Program-made: the position numbers and the translations under genes
Source of the DNA: Aquatica leii
Taxonomy: Eukaryota > Arthropoda > Insecta > Coleoptera > Lampyridae
Assembly: GCA_035610365.1 (NCBI GenBank)
Contig: CM069434.1
Coordinates: forward strand, 30,280,238-30,344,237
Length of the DNA: 64,000 nucleotides
Reading direction: 5' to 3'
Shown: positions 1 to 11,859 of the stretch, in pieces
Layout of the letters: every line of letters begins with the position of its first letter
Numbering within the stretch: the first letter of the stretch is position 1
Notes under the pieces: generated by a model
Database searches by the model: none
Told to the model about the DNA's origin: nothing
The model's input: the letters and a program-made list of their open reading frames with translations, nothing else

Positions 1-254
1 AAAACTGTTTCTGAGCCATAGATGAGAAACACATTAAAATTATTAAGCCACGTCGAAGTGGTTTATTATTCTACAACTACAAACATTTTTTTCTGTAGTT
101 TTATTAACAGTTGTGAATACATTATACTATTTTTGATATGTTGACGTGGAAACATATGATAAAAAATGTGATTCCTCCGTATTTCGAGTATCAATATTTT
201 TTCATACAGAATACATTCACATTCTTTGCAAATACTTGGTCTAAAATGCTTACC

Positions 255-632
255 ACATACAAGAAATTCGGCCCTGTCATATTTTTAAATTAAGTGCTAA
301 ACTGTTACGTCCATTTATTGGAAACAGCTTAACACGACAACTAAGTGTATTAAATTAACGTTTATCACGTGCCAGGTGTTATGTTGAGTGTAGATTTTGC
401 ATTTTTAGCAACAAATGGAGATTTTTCAGTCGGTTTAAAAGGTTCATCCCAACTTTGCCTTGGACATTATAAAAGCAAGCTGTATTTTTCACAATTTAGT
501 AAGGATGAGAAATGATTTTTGTATTGACGATGCGTTAGAAATTGCAGACTTTGAAGACATAACAAGAGAGCGAAATTTGCAAGGAACGAGAACTGGGAAG
601 GAAATACGAGATTATTTTACACAATTTTTGTC
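255..632 (+). pseudogene. PIF/Harbinger transposase nuclease remnant (C-terminal part)
   Basis: Translation gives the C-terminal landmarks of the DDE_Tnp_4/HARBI1-like nuclease. From about 300 the frame reads KLLRPFIG, then RLSRARCYVE, FCIFSNKWRFF and, after a frame change near 460, DIIKASCIFHNLVR and GKEIRDYFTQF. Family members typically read 'LSRARR.VE.AFGIL..RWR' followed by 'ACC.LHN', so the match is in the right order and spacing. A stop replaces the residue before RLSRAR, and a frameshift separates the SNKWRFF block from the DIIKAS block, so it is dead. Nothing upstream of about 255 could be followed. The open frame that starts at 460 continues past this remnant into the inverted repeat of the neighbouring mariner-like element, so its last ~25 residues are not Harbinger sequence. 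I infer that the mariner element landed in, or was later joined to, the Harbinger copy. Confidence 0.7.
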
Positions 633-761
633 CTATAAACATAGGTCCAATTCGCCAGTTACACAGATACAAGCGTTCAAAGTTTATAAATGCTCACCCA
701 TTTTTTGAAAATTATTATTATTGAAAACAGAAAATCGAATTACAAAACAAACAAAAAAAAA

Positions 762-1826
762 TCACATCAAATGCTCAAAATGACCTCCTTCGGCATTAAT
801 ACAACGACGGCTCCGATCTAAAATGGACCGAGTAGCCGCTCGAAGCACCTGCTAGTTGTTCCGTGTTTGTTGACACACATCCAGGATACGCTGTATTAGT
901 TCAGCTCTGGTATTAACTTTTACCTCGTATACTAAACTTTTCACATGACCCCACAGATAGAAGTCCAAAGGTGTGAGATCGGGCGATCTCGGTGGCCAAG
1001 CATGCGAGCCTCCACGCCCAATCCGCCTGTTGGGGTAAGCAACATTTAGATATTTGGTCACATGCCGACTAAAATGTGGAGGAGCTCCATCATGTTGCAG
1101 AAACATTTGTTGTTTTGTTAGTAAAGGTACTTCTTCCAAAAGCGGTAGCAATTCATTCCGCAAAAAGTTAGCATATGCTTCTCCTGTCAGACGTTTCTCA
1201 AAGAAAAAAGGTCCAATAAGTTGATCGTCAATCATGCCACACTATACGTTAACAGAAAATCTGCGCTGAAAGTTAGTTTCTGTTGTGCCATGTGGATTTT
1301 GATATGACCACAAATGAGAATTACGTGTATTGTTCACTCCATCTCTAGTAAATTGCGCCTCGTCGCTAAATAAAATGAATGGAACTAATTGTGGATTTAG
1401 CTGTAGCCAGTGGCAGAAATTCAACCGGGTAGCAAAATCTCCAGGTTCTAGATGCTGAACCGGTTGTATATGATAGGCATACAAAAACCCATCATGTAAT
1501 GTTTGCCATACTGACATACGGGGGAGTCCCGTTCGAGAAGAAATTCTTCTAGTACTCAACCCTGGACTCTGATCAACCATCTGTAGAATGTTTTCCTGCT
1601 CATTCATATTTAACTGCACAGGACGGTCAGATCGTGTTAAAACTGATGGAAATGAACCATGAGTCCGTACATGTTGAAACACAGAAGAAAAGGTTTGGTG
1701 ATTTGGCACCCTCCTATTGGGAAATCTTCGTTCATATTCCCTAACGGCAGAACTCGCATTTCCATCACAAAATCCATAAATGTAAATGATATCAGCATAC
1801 TCTTCGTTAGAAAAATGAGAAGGCAT
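762..1826 (-). pseudogene. DD41D mariner-like transposase with two nonsense codons
   Basis: Starting at the ATG at 1826, one continuous frame runs 354 codons to a stop at 762-764. It is broken only by TAG codons at 1242-1244 and 852-854; the first sits where relatives have Trp (reading NV-stop-CGMIDD). The N-terminus (SNEEYADIIYIYGFCDG) is the helix-turn-helix DUF4817-type domain found on these insect transposases. The catalytic domain shows FSDEAQF (first Asp), HDGAPPHF (second Asp) and SPDLTPLDFYLWG (third Asp). I count 41 residues between the second and third Asp, hence DD41D. The C-terminus GGHFEHLM is also family-typical. Because only two substitutions interrupt an otherwise full reading frame, the copy looks fairly young. 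The protein would cut and paste its own element in the nucleus. Confidence 0.88.
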
Positions 1827-1962
1827 TTTGCATTTAAATTACACTTCATTTAATAAAATCGACTGTGACATTAGTAGAAAAGAAAGCAATAAATGACATA
1901 TTGTTCGGCTTTTGTTTCCCAGTTGACTAAGAATAATCAATTTTCAAAAAATGTGTGATCAG

Positions 1963-2094
1963 TTATAAACTTTAAACGCTTGTATCTGTGTAACTATGGC
2001 GAATTGGACCTATGTTTATAGGACGTTTTCTACTTAAATTGCCCTAAGGAACATACCATTTCAGTATGTATAGTACCTCGTGGGACACCCTGTA
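1963..2094 (-). repeat. right inverted terminal region of the DD41D element
   Basis: The inner ~60 bp are repeated in inverse orientation at 630-688. The outer ~70 bp, up to the CACCCTGTA terminus near 2094, have no left partner. The terminal sequence and flanking TA fit Tc1/mariner insertion specificity. Confidence 0.75.
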
Positions 2095-2597
2095 TAACAT
2101 CCCTAACTCGGATTTCGTTTTTGCTGCAGTTTTTAATTTTCAATAAATATGTTGCACGTGTCTTGCCAACGGTTTTAGTTTTATTTCTATCTTTAAATTA
2201 GTCGCTTGACTTGTTCTACTGCGAAAATGAATACGTCAATATCAAAATTTTCCATTTTAATCACGACGGAGAAATCGTCGTTCTTGTGCCGACATGCACA
2301 GACTTACGTGTATTGAAACAAATGCATCGGTTAATTTACCAATCGGCAACTGTGTGTTTGCCGAATAAATTTTATTTTGACCAGCGGCCGGTCGGCAGAA
2401 TACCTTGCACCGGTAGATGTATTAAATTGTATTTGAACGTACGTATAATAATTTTTCCCGTTTTCTTGCAGGTCGGTAAAATATCCGCTCAGCGGATTGA
2501 CCGTTTCTGTGCAAGAAGCATTAAGACCCAAAAAAGCTACATATAAGCAATGCTTTTCAACTTAGTGTAGTAGCTGTTGTGTTACTTCTCTATTTGA

Positions 2598-3406
2598 CAG
2601 TAGCGGCTGGTACATACGGGTTCTAAGGCGCGAGCCTCCCAAACTTTTAATAAAACAAAAAAAAAAACGGTAGAAACTATTATGAATTAAATTATTACTA
2701 TAAAACATTGATTTAATATGGTCGTCGTTCAAAGTAATGTAAATTAAATAGGTATTTATTTATGTTTGAGCTACAATTATTGAAGCTCATGTTTTATATG
2801 TAGCAGAGCATTTCACGGCATTTTTAGTGCATTTTACAATAAATTTTTTTTACAAAAAAACTGACTAGACATTAAAAAATAATTTCATTTAGTTAGAATC
2901 AACAACGAAATTTTTACTTAAATGAAATTACATTTTGAAGTCGACGCCATCTATGACAATGACGTAGGATTAGACTTAATTCTTAACATTGCATTTGACA
3001 GTTGTAATAGATTTAACTCAAATGTGTTTGGCATTGATTCAAAAAGTAATTTCGTGTAAATACAAAATTTGTTATTTAACTGTAAATAAATTAAACCATT
3101 ATTTTTTGCTGTTTAGTGCATTTTATTTGATGCATCTTTTAAATCGATGTTTTTTTGTTAAAAATGTTATTTTTTAGTGATGTTAACATAGTCGTTATAG
3201 TCACTAAAAACTTTGAATATGTGATATGATAAATGTCTTGTTTTGCTTTCTATGTTTATTGTTTTCTTACAATAGTCAATAAAACTTCAAAACATTTTGA
3301 TAGTTACTTATATAATGCTATAATGATATCTGAAAACGTTTACATTAACTAAAAACATTTAAAAAAATGTAGCCCACCTTAAGTCCAACCTCACGAACCG
3401 CCACTG
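2598..3406. mobile_element. hAT-type non-autonomous element, copy 1
   Basis: The 809-bp interval begins CAGTAGCGGCTGGT and ends ACGAACCGCCACTG, giving terminal inverted repeats of the CAGTGGCGG type. A second copy lies at 39300-40189, and several blocks align in order: the CAGTAGCGG end, the block around 2650-2815, and the ATTTAAAAAAATGTAGCC block before the right end. The 8 bases flanking each side (CTATTTGA and CCAATTGA) agree at 6 of 8 positions, which fits a decayed 8-bp hAT target duplication. No transposase can be read in this copy. Confidence 0.65.
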
Positions 3407-3871
3407 CCAATTGATATCAATATTACGGGAAAAGTGCTAAAGAGATTGCAGTTCAAATTTTCAAACCTAGAACGATTATTGACAACAATAATGTTTATAT
3501 ATATTATGTTGGATCAGAATTTACATAGTGTCGCTATAAATTCTAATGACACATTAAATTTTAACTTAAATTAATTTGTTTTGTTCTCTGAGAGGTTAAT
3601 TTGTTTATGCATGTCAGTTCACATTTTAACGTTTTCTTAATAAAATGGTTATGTTTTATTATGCATATACAAGTAAAGCCTTGTTGATACGGACACTCAA
3701 AAATAAAGCTCTTGGAAGATTACTAAGGTGTGCGGTTTGTGCTGTGAAATACATACATAATGGTAATAAAACATTTGTTTAATCTTAGTTTTTTAAATTG
3801 TAACATATATAAGTGTATATATACTTAAACAGAAATCTAAGTAGTAAAAAAAATCTTTTCTGCCTATGATT

Positions 3872-4750
3872 TTAAAGCTTCGTTTTATAAACGTCAACAA
3901 AAAACATAACTTTGTGTTTATCAAATTCGTTATCTTCATTGTATTTCAAAACAGTATTTACAGTTGCCATTGCTTCTAAAGATGATACTTTGTAGAAAAT
4001 GTCGATTTTTCCAATATTTCCAGACTGTTTTTGCATGCCATAATCAGTTTGGATTTTATTACTTGTGATCTTAACGCCAGTAGTGTTGCTTCGCTGATCG
4101 ATATCGGCCCATTTGTGTATGATTTCGAGTCGATAATGTACCTGACACACCAGTCGATAGCAGCAACTTTAGCTTAAAAAACGGATGCATATTTACCCAA
4201 AGTCAGCAAAAAATCGCTTTCTATGGTGCTTGCCTCCATATACTCCTGCTTCGGTACCGTTGCGATTTTTGACTTCATCTGTGTACCAGATAGTTTCTTT
4301 AACAGCGCCCGGGTAAATGTTTTTTGTTTACTCGTCTCGTGACGGTATTATTACTTTAAAGATTGTTTCTTCACGCACGTTGTATATACCCGGTTTGTTT
4401 TTCGCGGTAATTGACGCGTGTTTATTAATCTGGAGGCTGCATGCTGCTTGTCTTGCTTCGATCTTTACAACGAGGTGTAATGCTGGAAGTGAAAGTAGTG
4501 CTTCCATGGCTGCTATGGGCATGGTTCAAATTGCTCCTGTTATCAGTAGACATGCCAATCTTTGTACTTTGCTTACTTTTGTAGCTGTGCTTTTCAGGTT
4601 GATTCTCTCAACCCATACAAGCGTGCCGTTATTGATGATGGGTCTTGTTACCACAGTATATAACCATTTGGTCATTGTGGGTTTTAATCCCCATGTGTGC
4701 TTATTAGAACGTTATAATATTTCCATATTTAGTGTATAGCTCTTCTGCTG
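3872..4750 (-). pseudogene. LINE fragment: end of reverse transcriptase plus RNase H
   Basis: Read antisense, the segment from 4735 downward gives WGLKPTMTKWLYTVVTRPII, a Val-Trp block, then VQRLACLLITGAI, a stop, and TMPIAAMEALLSLPALHLVV. This is the conserved thumb/tether after the RT of I/Jockey/R1-type LINEs ('LQR.ACL.ITGA.RT.P..ALE.LL.LPPLH'). After a frame change comes IWYTDEVKNRNGTEAGVYG, the start of an RNase H domain, and then LGKYASVF with a stop before AKVAAIDWCVRYI. Several stops and frameshifts show it is inactive. There is no EN, no ORF1 and no clear 3' tail, so this is a piece of an element. The clade within the RNase H-bearing LINEs cannot be fixed by eye. Confidence 0.75.
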
Positions 4751-4962
4751 ATGAATAGCCGCAACAATAATCAAAAAGTAACATTACTTAAAAAGATAAG
4801 TTTAATGATAAAATATAACGACAAACTGCAAGAGACAAATTCCGTTTTAAACCACTTAATGAACAAGTCTTTGGCAAACCAAGCATTTTTCTGTGCGCGA
4901 TAATAATTAGTAATGTGTACTGATTTGAATGCCAGCGAGCAAACAATCATTTATAAGTATAT

Positions 4963-4995
4963 ATATAAAAGCGAGTCAATATTAATTAGTTTCAG
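4963..4995 (+). promoter_or_regulatory. possible core promoter (TATA plus initiator) without an identified gene
   Basis: TATATAAAAG near 4963 is followed about 30 bases later by TTTCAGCAG, an arthropod-like initiator (TCAG at 4992). Some 40 bases further a consensus splice donor, CTGGTAAGG, follows. The geometry matches an insect promoter with a short non-coding first exon. No downstream coding exon could be identified on the + strand, so this may be chance in AT-rich DNA. Confidence 0.3.
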
Positions 4996-7900
4996 CAGCG
5001 TTATAAACCTGTTCCGCTGGTAAGGTTTTTGCTTTTTTCATTACTATTTTCAAACGTTTGATTCTATGACACTTCCTAAAGTTGTCTAATCATCTCCTGC
5101 TTATATTAAATCCAGTATTGTAATTTGTGATCTGACAAGAAAATACAAACGGCGCTATGCTATAAAACACAAAATTAATAAATTTAAAACGAACACACCA
5201 AAGCGGCGCTTGGTAGTAACCCGCGATGCATTTGAAATGCCTTCCGCTATTCGTAAACGCTTTCACTTCAACTGTCCGGATTGTTTTTGATTCATTATTT
5301 AGTTTTCTTTAAGAAAGATAACAATCTTGATATTTATAATTTTTTGGATATTTGTTAGTTTCATACGCTTAAAAAACAGTTTTTTAACAGTTTTATTATA
5401 AAGGTTAAAAATTTTAGTGCTTTTTATTAATTATATTTACATTTACGTAGTAGATATTTTTAATTTCACTTCTTACACTTTCTCTTATTTTTAAAAACAC
5501 TAATTTTTGTATTTTATATTTGCAAAAAACTTTGTCAATGCTGAATGCCATTTTTTATTTAATATATTGTTAACATTTTTTGTAAATTAAAGTTTATATA
5601 GATAGTAAACATAATAATTGTTTTTAAATTCGTTCTGTAATTTTTGATAAGCTAAGGTAAAACTTCAAGAGTATACACGGGGGTGACTATTTCGTTGACC
5701 ACCATTAGCATCTCCGAAAATATAAAAGGTAGAAAGTAAGTTGAATTTCACGAAAGTGTATACCATTGGATTGGGAGTGATCAGTTAAACGAAGCTTTTT
5801 TTAATTACCTTAGAGTCAATGGTATTAAAACTATCAATTAAAATAAAGTTTTTCAGCTTATTCAGGGAATTTTAAAAACGAATTAAGATAGAAAATATTT
5901 TTGAAGTTTCAGAAAACAGAATGCACAACTTTCTTTTAATTTAACTGACTCTTTTATAGTTCTAAGGCTGCTAATTGTGGGCAACAAAATACTCACCTGT
6001 ATAACGAGTATAAATAATTTCAATTTTTTTTCTAAATTATTACGTTTTGTTTGTTGCAAAAACTATTTTAAACATTTTTATTAGAAACTTATGACAATAC
6101 ATCATACAGTTTAAATTTTTTTTTGTTATTTTTCAATGTTTAAAACACATGTTTATTATACTTGATTATTGTTGTATAGTGTATCATTACCACGCTAACA
6201 TAAAATCTGAAGATTTTTACATATACCTTTATTTAATAAATAGCGTAAAGACTAACATTTTGATGATAGATGATAACGCATTAATAGTACAACAACAAAA
6301 AAAAACAATAAATAAAACTAAAACTTAAAATAATTTTAAAAACTGAACGAAAGTATAGAAGATGTTTAAGGAAATTGATGGAAATAAGTAGGTAGAAAAA
6401 AACAACAACCATGATTAGTTGTTATATTATTACGTTTTAAAATAGTATAAAAACTCAAATTTATTTTAGTTTTTAAATGTTTTTGATTTGCCAACAAAAA
6501 TTTTCATAATTGTATTCAATAGTTAGGAATTTTTTATTGCCCAATCTTGAGAAAGGAACACACCTACTGAGGTAGGATTTGAATCATGCATATAGTAATT
6601 ACAATATTATCCTTAACCATTTTAATGTGGGTTTAGCATATGAAATTTTTAAAACTTCCTATAATTAATTACAAAATCTGACAGTAGTTAAAATATTATT
6701 GTTTTTCAATATTGTCTAATTTAAAATAATTATTTTAACCAATAATAATAAATAAAAAAGGTAAACCACAAAATTATACAGAACTAGTTTTCAATCTTAA
6801 TATATTCAAACAAATATAATAAAGTTTTTAAGTTAAAAAACATACCAAAATGATTAAATTTAAATAAAGTTAATGTAGTTTTCAAAATTATATACATTGT
6901 TTTTCAGATTAAAATACATTCAAAAAAGGAATTTGTCTTCGAATACTAAATAATCATGTTTATTTATTAAACAGTAAACAACACTATCAATGTCTAATGT
7001 TAAACATTCTAATAAATTTAAATACTACAAAACACAACAATGTATAAAATATACTTGTAAAAGCAATTTGCGTCAATTTGCAGTTTAATTTAATTGTAAA
7101 TATAATTAATTTGGTAATAAGTAGTTAGAAATTCATAATAAAAAAATGTGTTAATCAATCTTATAACAATACTTTGAAGCAATTGTTTTGTTAAGTTTAA
7201 AACTTAATGCAATTGTTGTACAAAATAACTTGTAGGTACTATTATTAACTTGAAACGTATGACTAAATTAAAATTTGATTTAAAACATATACAATAAATA
7301 TTTAACAAAGCCTAACGATGTATTCTTTTGTGATCAGTTGAAAACCGTAATCATAAATATATATTAAAAAATGCTTGTCGTGCTCGTCACTTACAACTCT
7401 CAAATTGTAAAAGAAATATCCCTTCTGGACCATTCGCACAAGAAGCAACTATGTTTTGTAAATCTCAGTTGCATTCATAACAACAAAAGTATAACTTTTA
7501 GATGTTCACACATTCGTGTCGTTTGTAGTCAATGTTTTTATTAAAACATACTTCATACCTTCATAGTTTTCTTCTTGGTGAACTTTGTGAATTATGCAAT
7601 AAAACTAAATTTATATGCGTTAATCACTCATCATCATCACTCTTTGGATTTGTATTTACGTTTAAGTGCTTCCATCAAATCGCCAACAGTGCAGTAGGTA
7701 ATGCCATAGAATAAAATTCAGAATTTTTTTTGCGGTGAAAAAATGACTAAGTAATTTTAGTATTTTGTTTCAGTGGATGCTAATATAGAACCGATTAACT
7801 CGGTTTTGATTTTACTCAAATGCAAATCTAATACTAAATCGTTTAGTTGTGCTTGTGATTAGTGGAATTTTCAACATTCATATAAAATAAACAAAAACAT

Positions 7901-8490
7901 GTTTATAATGTGTTTATTAATAATTATTATAACAAAAAATGTCAAATTGATAAATGAATGTTAAAATAAAAAGTATAGCGGAAGTTTATTAAAATCGAAA
8001 GAAAAACTCTAATGAATATTCGAATGTGTTTTAGACAATTATACTTAGAAGGAACTGTTGCCAATGTAAAAAATTTAAAAAGATTGCGTAATGTAAAACA
8101 AAAGTTGTTAAAAAAAATCAAAAATTAAATCAATTTTACAAGAAACTGTTCAGTGTTAGAAAATAACACACACAAGAGCATAAAATACACAATTTTAAAA
8201 CAGTAGTATTTAATTTACAAAAATAAGCAATTTGCCAAACTTAATAAAAGGTTTTTTAAACAATTAAATCTTTCAAGTCAAGATGATTACGTATCAAGCA
8301 TCTTACAAAACGGCATACCACATAATTTACTAATAGAAGTTATATTATCTATGTGGATTTGTGTGCCTTTACAACTTACATGTGAGTGAGTCATACTATG
8401 AAACTTTCGATTTCGACTTATTTTTTGTGTTGCGTTTTGTTAAATTACATTCTTTTTTGAAAAAATAAAAAAAATTGAAATCATTAAAGA
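4996..8490. other. AT-rich stretch with no recognisable gene
   Basis: Very AT-rich sequence with many short A/T runs and stops in every frame. No coding domain, RNA gene or clear repeat boundary was recognised. A TATA-like AATATAAAAGG occurs at about 5719 but without a properly spaced initiator. Nothing else is supported. Confidence 0.5.
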
Positions 8491-8493
8491 TAT

Positions 8494-9330
8494 AATGTTG
8501 GTACTACGTTTATTACCTAATCTGTCAAATTTGAGATTTAAACACTTAGTTTTATGGAAATTTCTAGTTTCCATTTTGCCACTCTAGAACTTTTTCGCCC
8601 TTTACGTAAGTATACTAACGAACAAATGTTGGCAGCACAAAAAATATTTTAGTTTAAATATATTGACAATATATTGCTTCCAAACAATCCAATTAAAATA
8701 ATCCAAATATTTACAGTCACTTCTAAAAACTTACAGATTCAGGCAGAGCAATAATTGTTACTAAAAGTTATACTATAAATTCCGTTAACGAACTGCTAAG
8801 ATCAATATCTGTTTGTTATTATAATTACGTAATGACAAAAAACTCTAGAGCTGCATACTAATAAATCAAAATCTACGTAAAAACATGTTTTCAAAGTCAA
8901 TTATTATTTAAATAGAAGTGTGTATCTAGTAGAAAATACATTTAGAAATCTCTAAAATTTTGTTAAAATTAAATAAAAACGTTTTATAAATTTAAATACT
9001 AGAGTACCTAATATATATTTTTGAGTTGGTACTATTTGTTATAGACCTATTCAGTATACTGTCAGTTTGCTGTCAAAATGTTTCATTTTTTTTATACTAA
9101 ATTTTAGTAATAAGGCGATTCACTGGATTATCAAATCGTTTTGCCTATAATTGGATTTAACAGTGAACTCTATGACAGTAGGCCAGATAACTTAAATTTT
9201 AGTTTAGGAAAAAAACGTGACATCTGTAGATCAATTTGACAGCATTCCGTGCAAGTCAATGCTACATATAGTAATATAAACTATTGTCAAAGTTGATGGA
9301 TTTTGTTAATAATAAATGTGGTACCAACAT
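8494..9330. repeat. possible MITE with ~20-bp imperfect inverted ends
   Basis: ATGTTGGTACTACGTTTATT at the left end is matched at the right by the inverse of AATAAATGTGGTACCAACAT, with two mismatches, about 840 bp apart. The interior has no coding potential. No convincing target duplication is visible and the match is short for such AT-rich DNA, so this could be coincidence. Confidence 0.35.
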
Positions 9331-9929
9331 TAAATTTGTCATATTTTGAATATCATCTTTTTTAAATTAAAAAAAAAGTATTTAATTTCGCAAAAAGCTT
9401 TAGTTGAAGCAAAATAAATATATTTTAAGCTTGCCATATATTATTGCTTTGCTATTAAAAACATGTAAACGTTCTTGCAGAGACAGATACTTTATATTAG
9501 TACGTACTCTATACCGATTAATCAATTTATATAAACATTTAACAATTATAGAAATCTAATTTAATAAATTTTATAGTAATTTATTAATTAATAAATTAAT
9601 TTTTGCAAGTACATGTCATAACGTTTTTAAAAATATCTGCAGTAGTACCAGTATTACTCTATAAACTAAAATAATTCAAAAATTACCTTTACTTGGTTCT
9701 TCTTCATAGCGTCTCACATGTATTTTCGGATATACGCATTTTCCAAATTGCGTCTACGGTTGTGTTTATTTTAAGCTGTCTGCATCAAATTTAGACCTGC
9801 AGTTAGTTTTAGGCCATTTACTGATCTCATACGTGGGTGTCCTCAAAGTCGTTTGTATTTACAAAGCCTCCATGAAATAATTCCTTTGAGTTATTCTTTT
9901 GCATCTCCTCTAACTTAATGGCTTATGAA

Positions 9930-11830
9930 GCATTATTTCAGCTTCGCAGTTTTTTCTACTACATTAGTCACTCCAGTCTCCGTATCTACCCGTTTCTTTT
10001 TCTGTCTCTTACTAAGTTTCCCAGCATTGACTTTTCGATAGCTCGAAGTTGTTCTTAAGATGTTTCTATTATTTTTCATCATTACCATATTTTGTGCGCA
10101 ATATGTCATAACCGGTAGTACACAGAAATCAAACACCTTAGTTTTTAGATGGGTGTAAATGTCTTTATTTATCATAACTTGTATTATGTTCGTATCTTCT
10201 ATCTATAGGGTCAAACGCCTTCTCGTAGTTGACGTAAGCAAGAAAGAGTAAAATCTAATATTTGGTGCATTTTTCAATTAAAATTTTTATAGTTAAAAGG
10301 GGATCGGATGTACAGTAGGCTTTTTGAAATCCTACTTGCTCATAAGGTTGATATCCATCGCGCTTTGTTGCTAAACGTGTAGCAAGCACTTTCATTAGGA
10401 GTTTATAGAAATGCGATTAAAAACTGATAAGTCGATAGTTTTTTACTTCTCTTTTATCTCCTTTCTTAATGATGTTTTTTGATCTTTTTCATTTACTTTG
10501 TATTCTCCCTTCGTAGAGGCATTGATTAAATAGTTTCAGTAGAATATAAATTAATATTTCTGGACCCTCTACGATCATATCGGTGGTAATTTCATTCTTA
10601 CCAAGTGCTTTGTTTTTATTCATATCTTTAAGTTTTTCCATTATTTTTTCATATGTAATTTCTTGTAAATCTTCATATCCTACATTTATTAATTTTTTCG
10701 TTGACAACTTTTTCATATATTTTGAACAGTCTGCGTCTCTTGTTTGCTAGAAATCTTTGTTGAACATTTCTATTATTTTGGGCATACCTCTTTTATTTGT
10801 AATTATTCGTCTTTGTTATTAATCAAAGATATTATTTGTCTTGTCCCAAAACTTCGTCTTAGACATTTCATATTTTTATTTTTCTCTATAGTATCATTAA
10901 TTAGGACCACTTGTTCTTTTTTTTTATGTTCCCATATGTTCTTTCTAATTTGTTTATTCAATTTTTTATATTTTCTTGTTCCTTTTTTATTAAGGTCGTT
11001 TCGTTTTCCTTGCTTTTGTATCAGACTTTGTGTTTGTGTGTCTATTTTAATCTCTTTTGGCTACTGTTGTTTATCTTCTTGTACACCTTCTATTAGCATT
11101 TCGGTGACATCTTTAGCAACTGTGTCTATGTCTGTGTTGTTGTAAAGTGTTGTGATGTTACTTTCTTATCTAATCATGTACAAAAAGTTTCCGACACTTC
11201 TTGTAATTCCTTGTAATTTATTTTAATTTGCGCGTGTTTTTATTTTTTCCCAGCTATTTATTAATACAAATTTTTACTTTTATTGTGTTATGATTGCTAT
11301 CTATGTCACATCTATTTAGTACGCAGACGTCTTGAACTATAGGTCTATCATCAGTCAGAGTATGGTTAATTTCATTTTTAACAGTATCATTGCGTTCTTC
11401 ATAGATATATTTTGAAGAAGGGTTTCAGTTTCCTTTTCTTTAATTTACAACTTTGCGTTAAAGTCTTCTTGTAAGTATTCTGTATGTCGATGGAGACTAT
11501 AAGTGTGCACTTTTAATTTCGTCGTAGAATGTGTCGATTTCTTTGTCAGTATGGTCGTAAGCCGTGGCGTAAAATTGGATTATTTTAAAAGTTGTGCGTT
11601 TATTGATGTTTATGCTACTCTGTCAGGTATAGCTTTGTATGTTTTTCGGTATGGTGACATTCTTGGGTATATTAAGAACCCTACACCGGTGTATATATCT
11701 TTTTAATAATAAAATGCAAATCAGGGTAGTATTGTGTATTCTTCTCTACTCCTCACTTTATTTGATCCAATTCATATTATAGTTTGTCAATTTTGTCACT
11801 ATTTGTTATAGTTTATACATTATACAAAGA
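9930..11830 (-). pseudogene. RTE/BovB-like LINE, decayed and with an internal RT deletion
   Basis: Read antisense from high to low coordinates, the pieces appear in the order of an RTE-type endonuclease-reverse transcriptase. They are: YTGVGFLI (EN, near 11680); FYATAYDHTDKEIDTFYDEIK (EN, near 11520); ITYEKIMEKLKDMNKNKALGKNEITTD (start of RT, near 10600); YQPYEQVGFKKAYCTSD; AYVNYEKAFD (RT motif with the first catalytic Asp, near 10215); and then, only ~45 bp on, HLKTKVFDFCVLPVMTYC and TGVTNVVEKTAKLK (end of RT). Between YEKAFD and FDFCVLPV an intact relative would have roughly 200 or more residues, including the Y/FADD motif. That part has been deleted. Numerous stops and frameshifts confirm inactivity. 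Confidence 0.8.
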
Positions 11831-11859
11831 TATCTAAATCTTCGTCTTATGGCAGTTTG

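Larger units (their letters stand above)
630..2094 (-). mobile_element. DD41D mariner-like DNA transposon, one end truncated
   Basis: The element holds an antisense transposase gene flanked by inverted repeats. The left repeat (630-688) matches the reverse complement of 1963-2023 almost base for base, apart from a 2-base indel. The right terminus continues a further ~70 bp to a TACAGGGTGTCCCA end (read on the - strand, near 2094), typical of IS630-Tc1-mariner elements, and is flanked by TA. The matching outer ~70 bp is absent on the left, where the Harbinger remnant begins directly. The element is therefore truncated on the left by deletion or rearrangement and could not move with both ends. 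Confidence 0.8.

Noticed and set aside
4317-4739. 140-codon + strand frame resembling a membrane protein
   Set aside because: The opposite strand carries clear LINE RT tail and RNase H motifs, so this is its shadow.
10744-11145. 133-codon Phe/Leu/Cys-rich + strand frame as a membrane protein
   Set aside because: It lies opposite the RTE-like LINE and its composition is the shadow of the Lys-rich antisense coding sequence.
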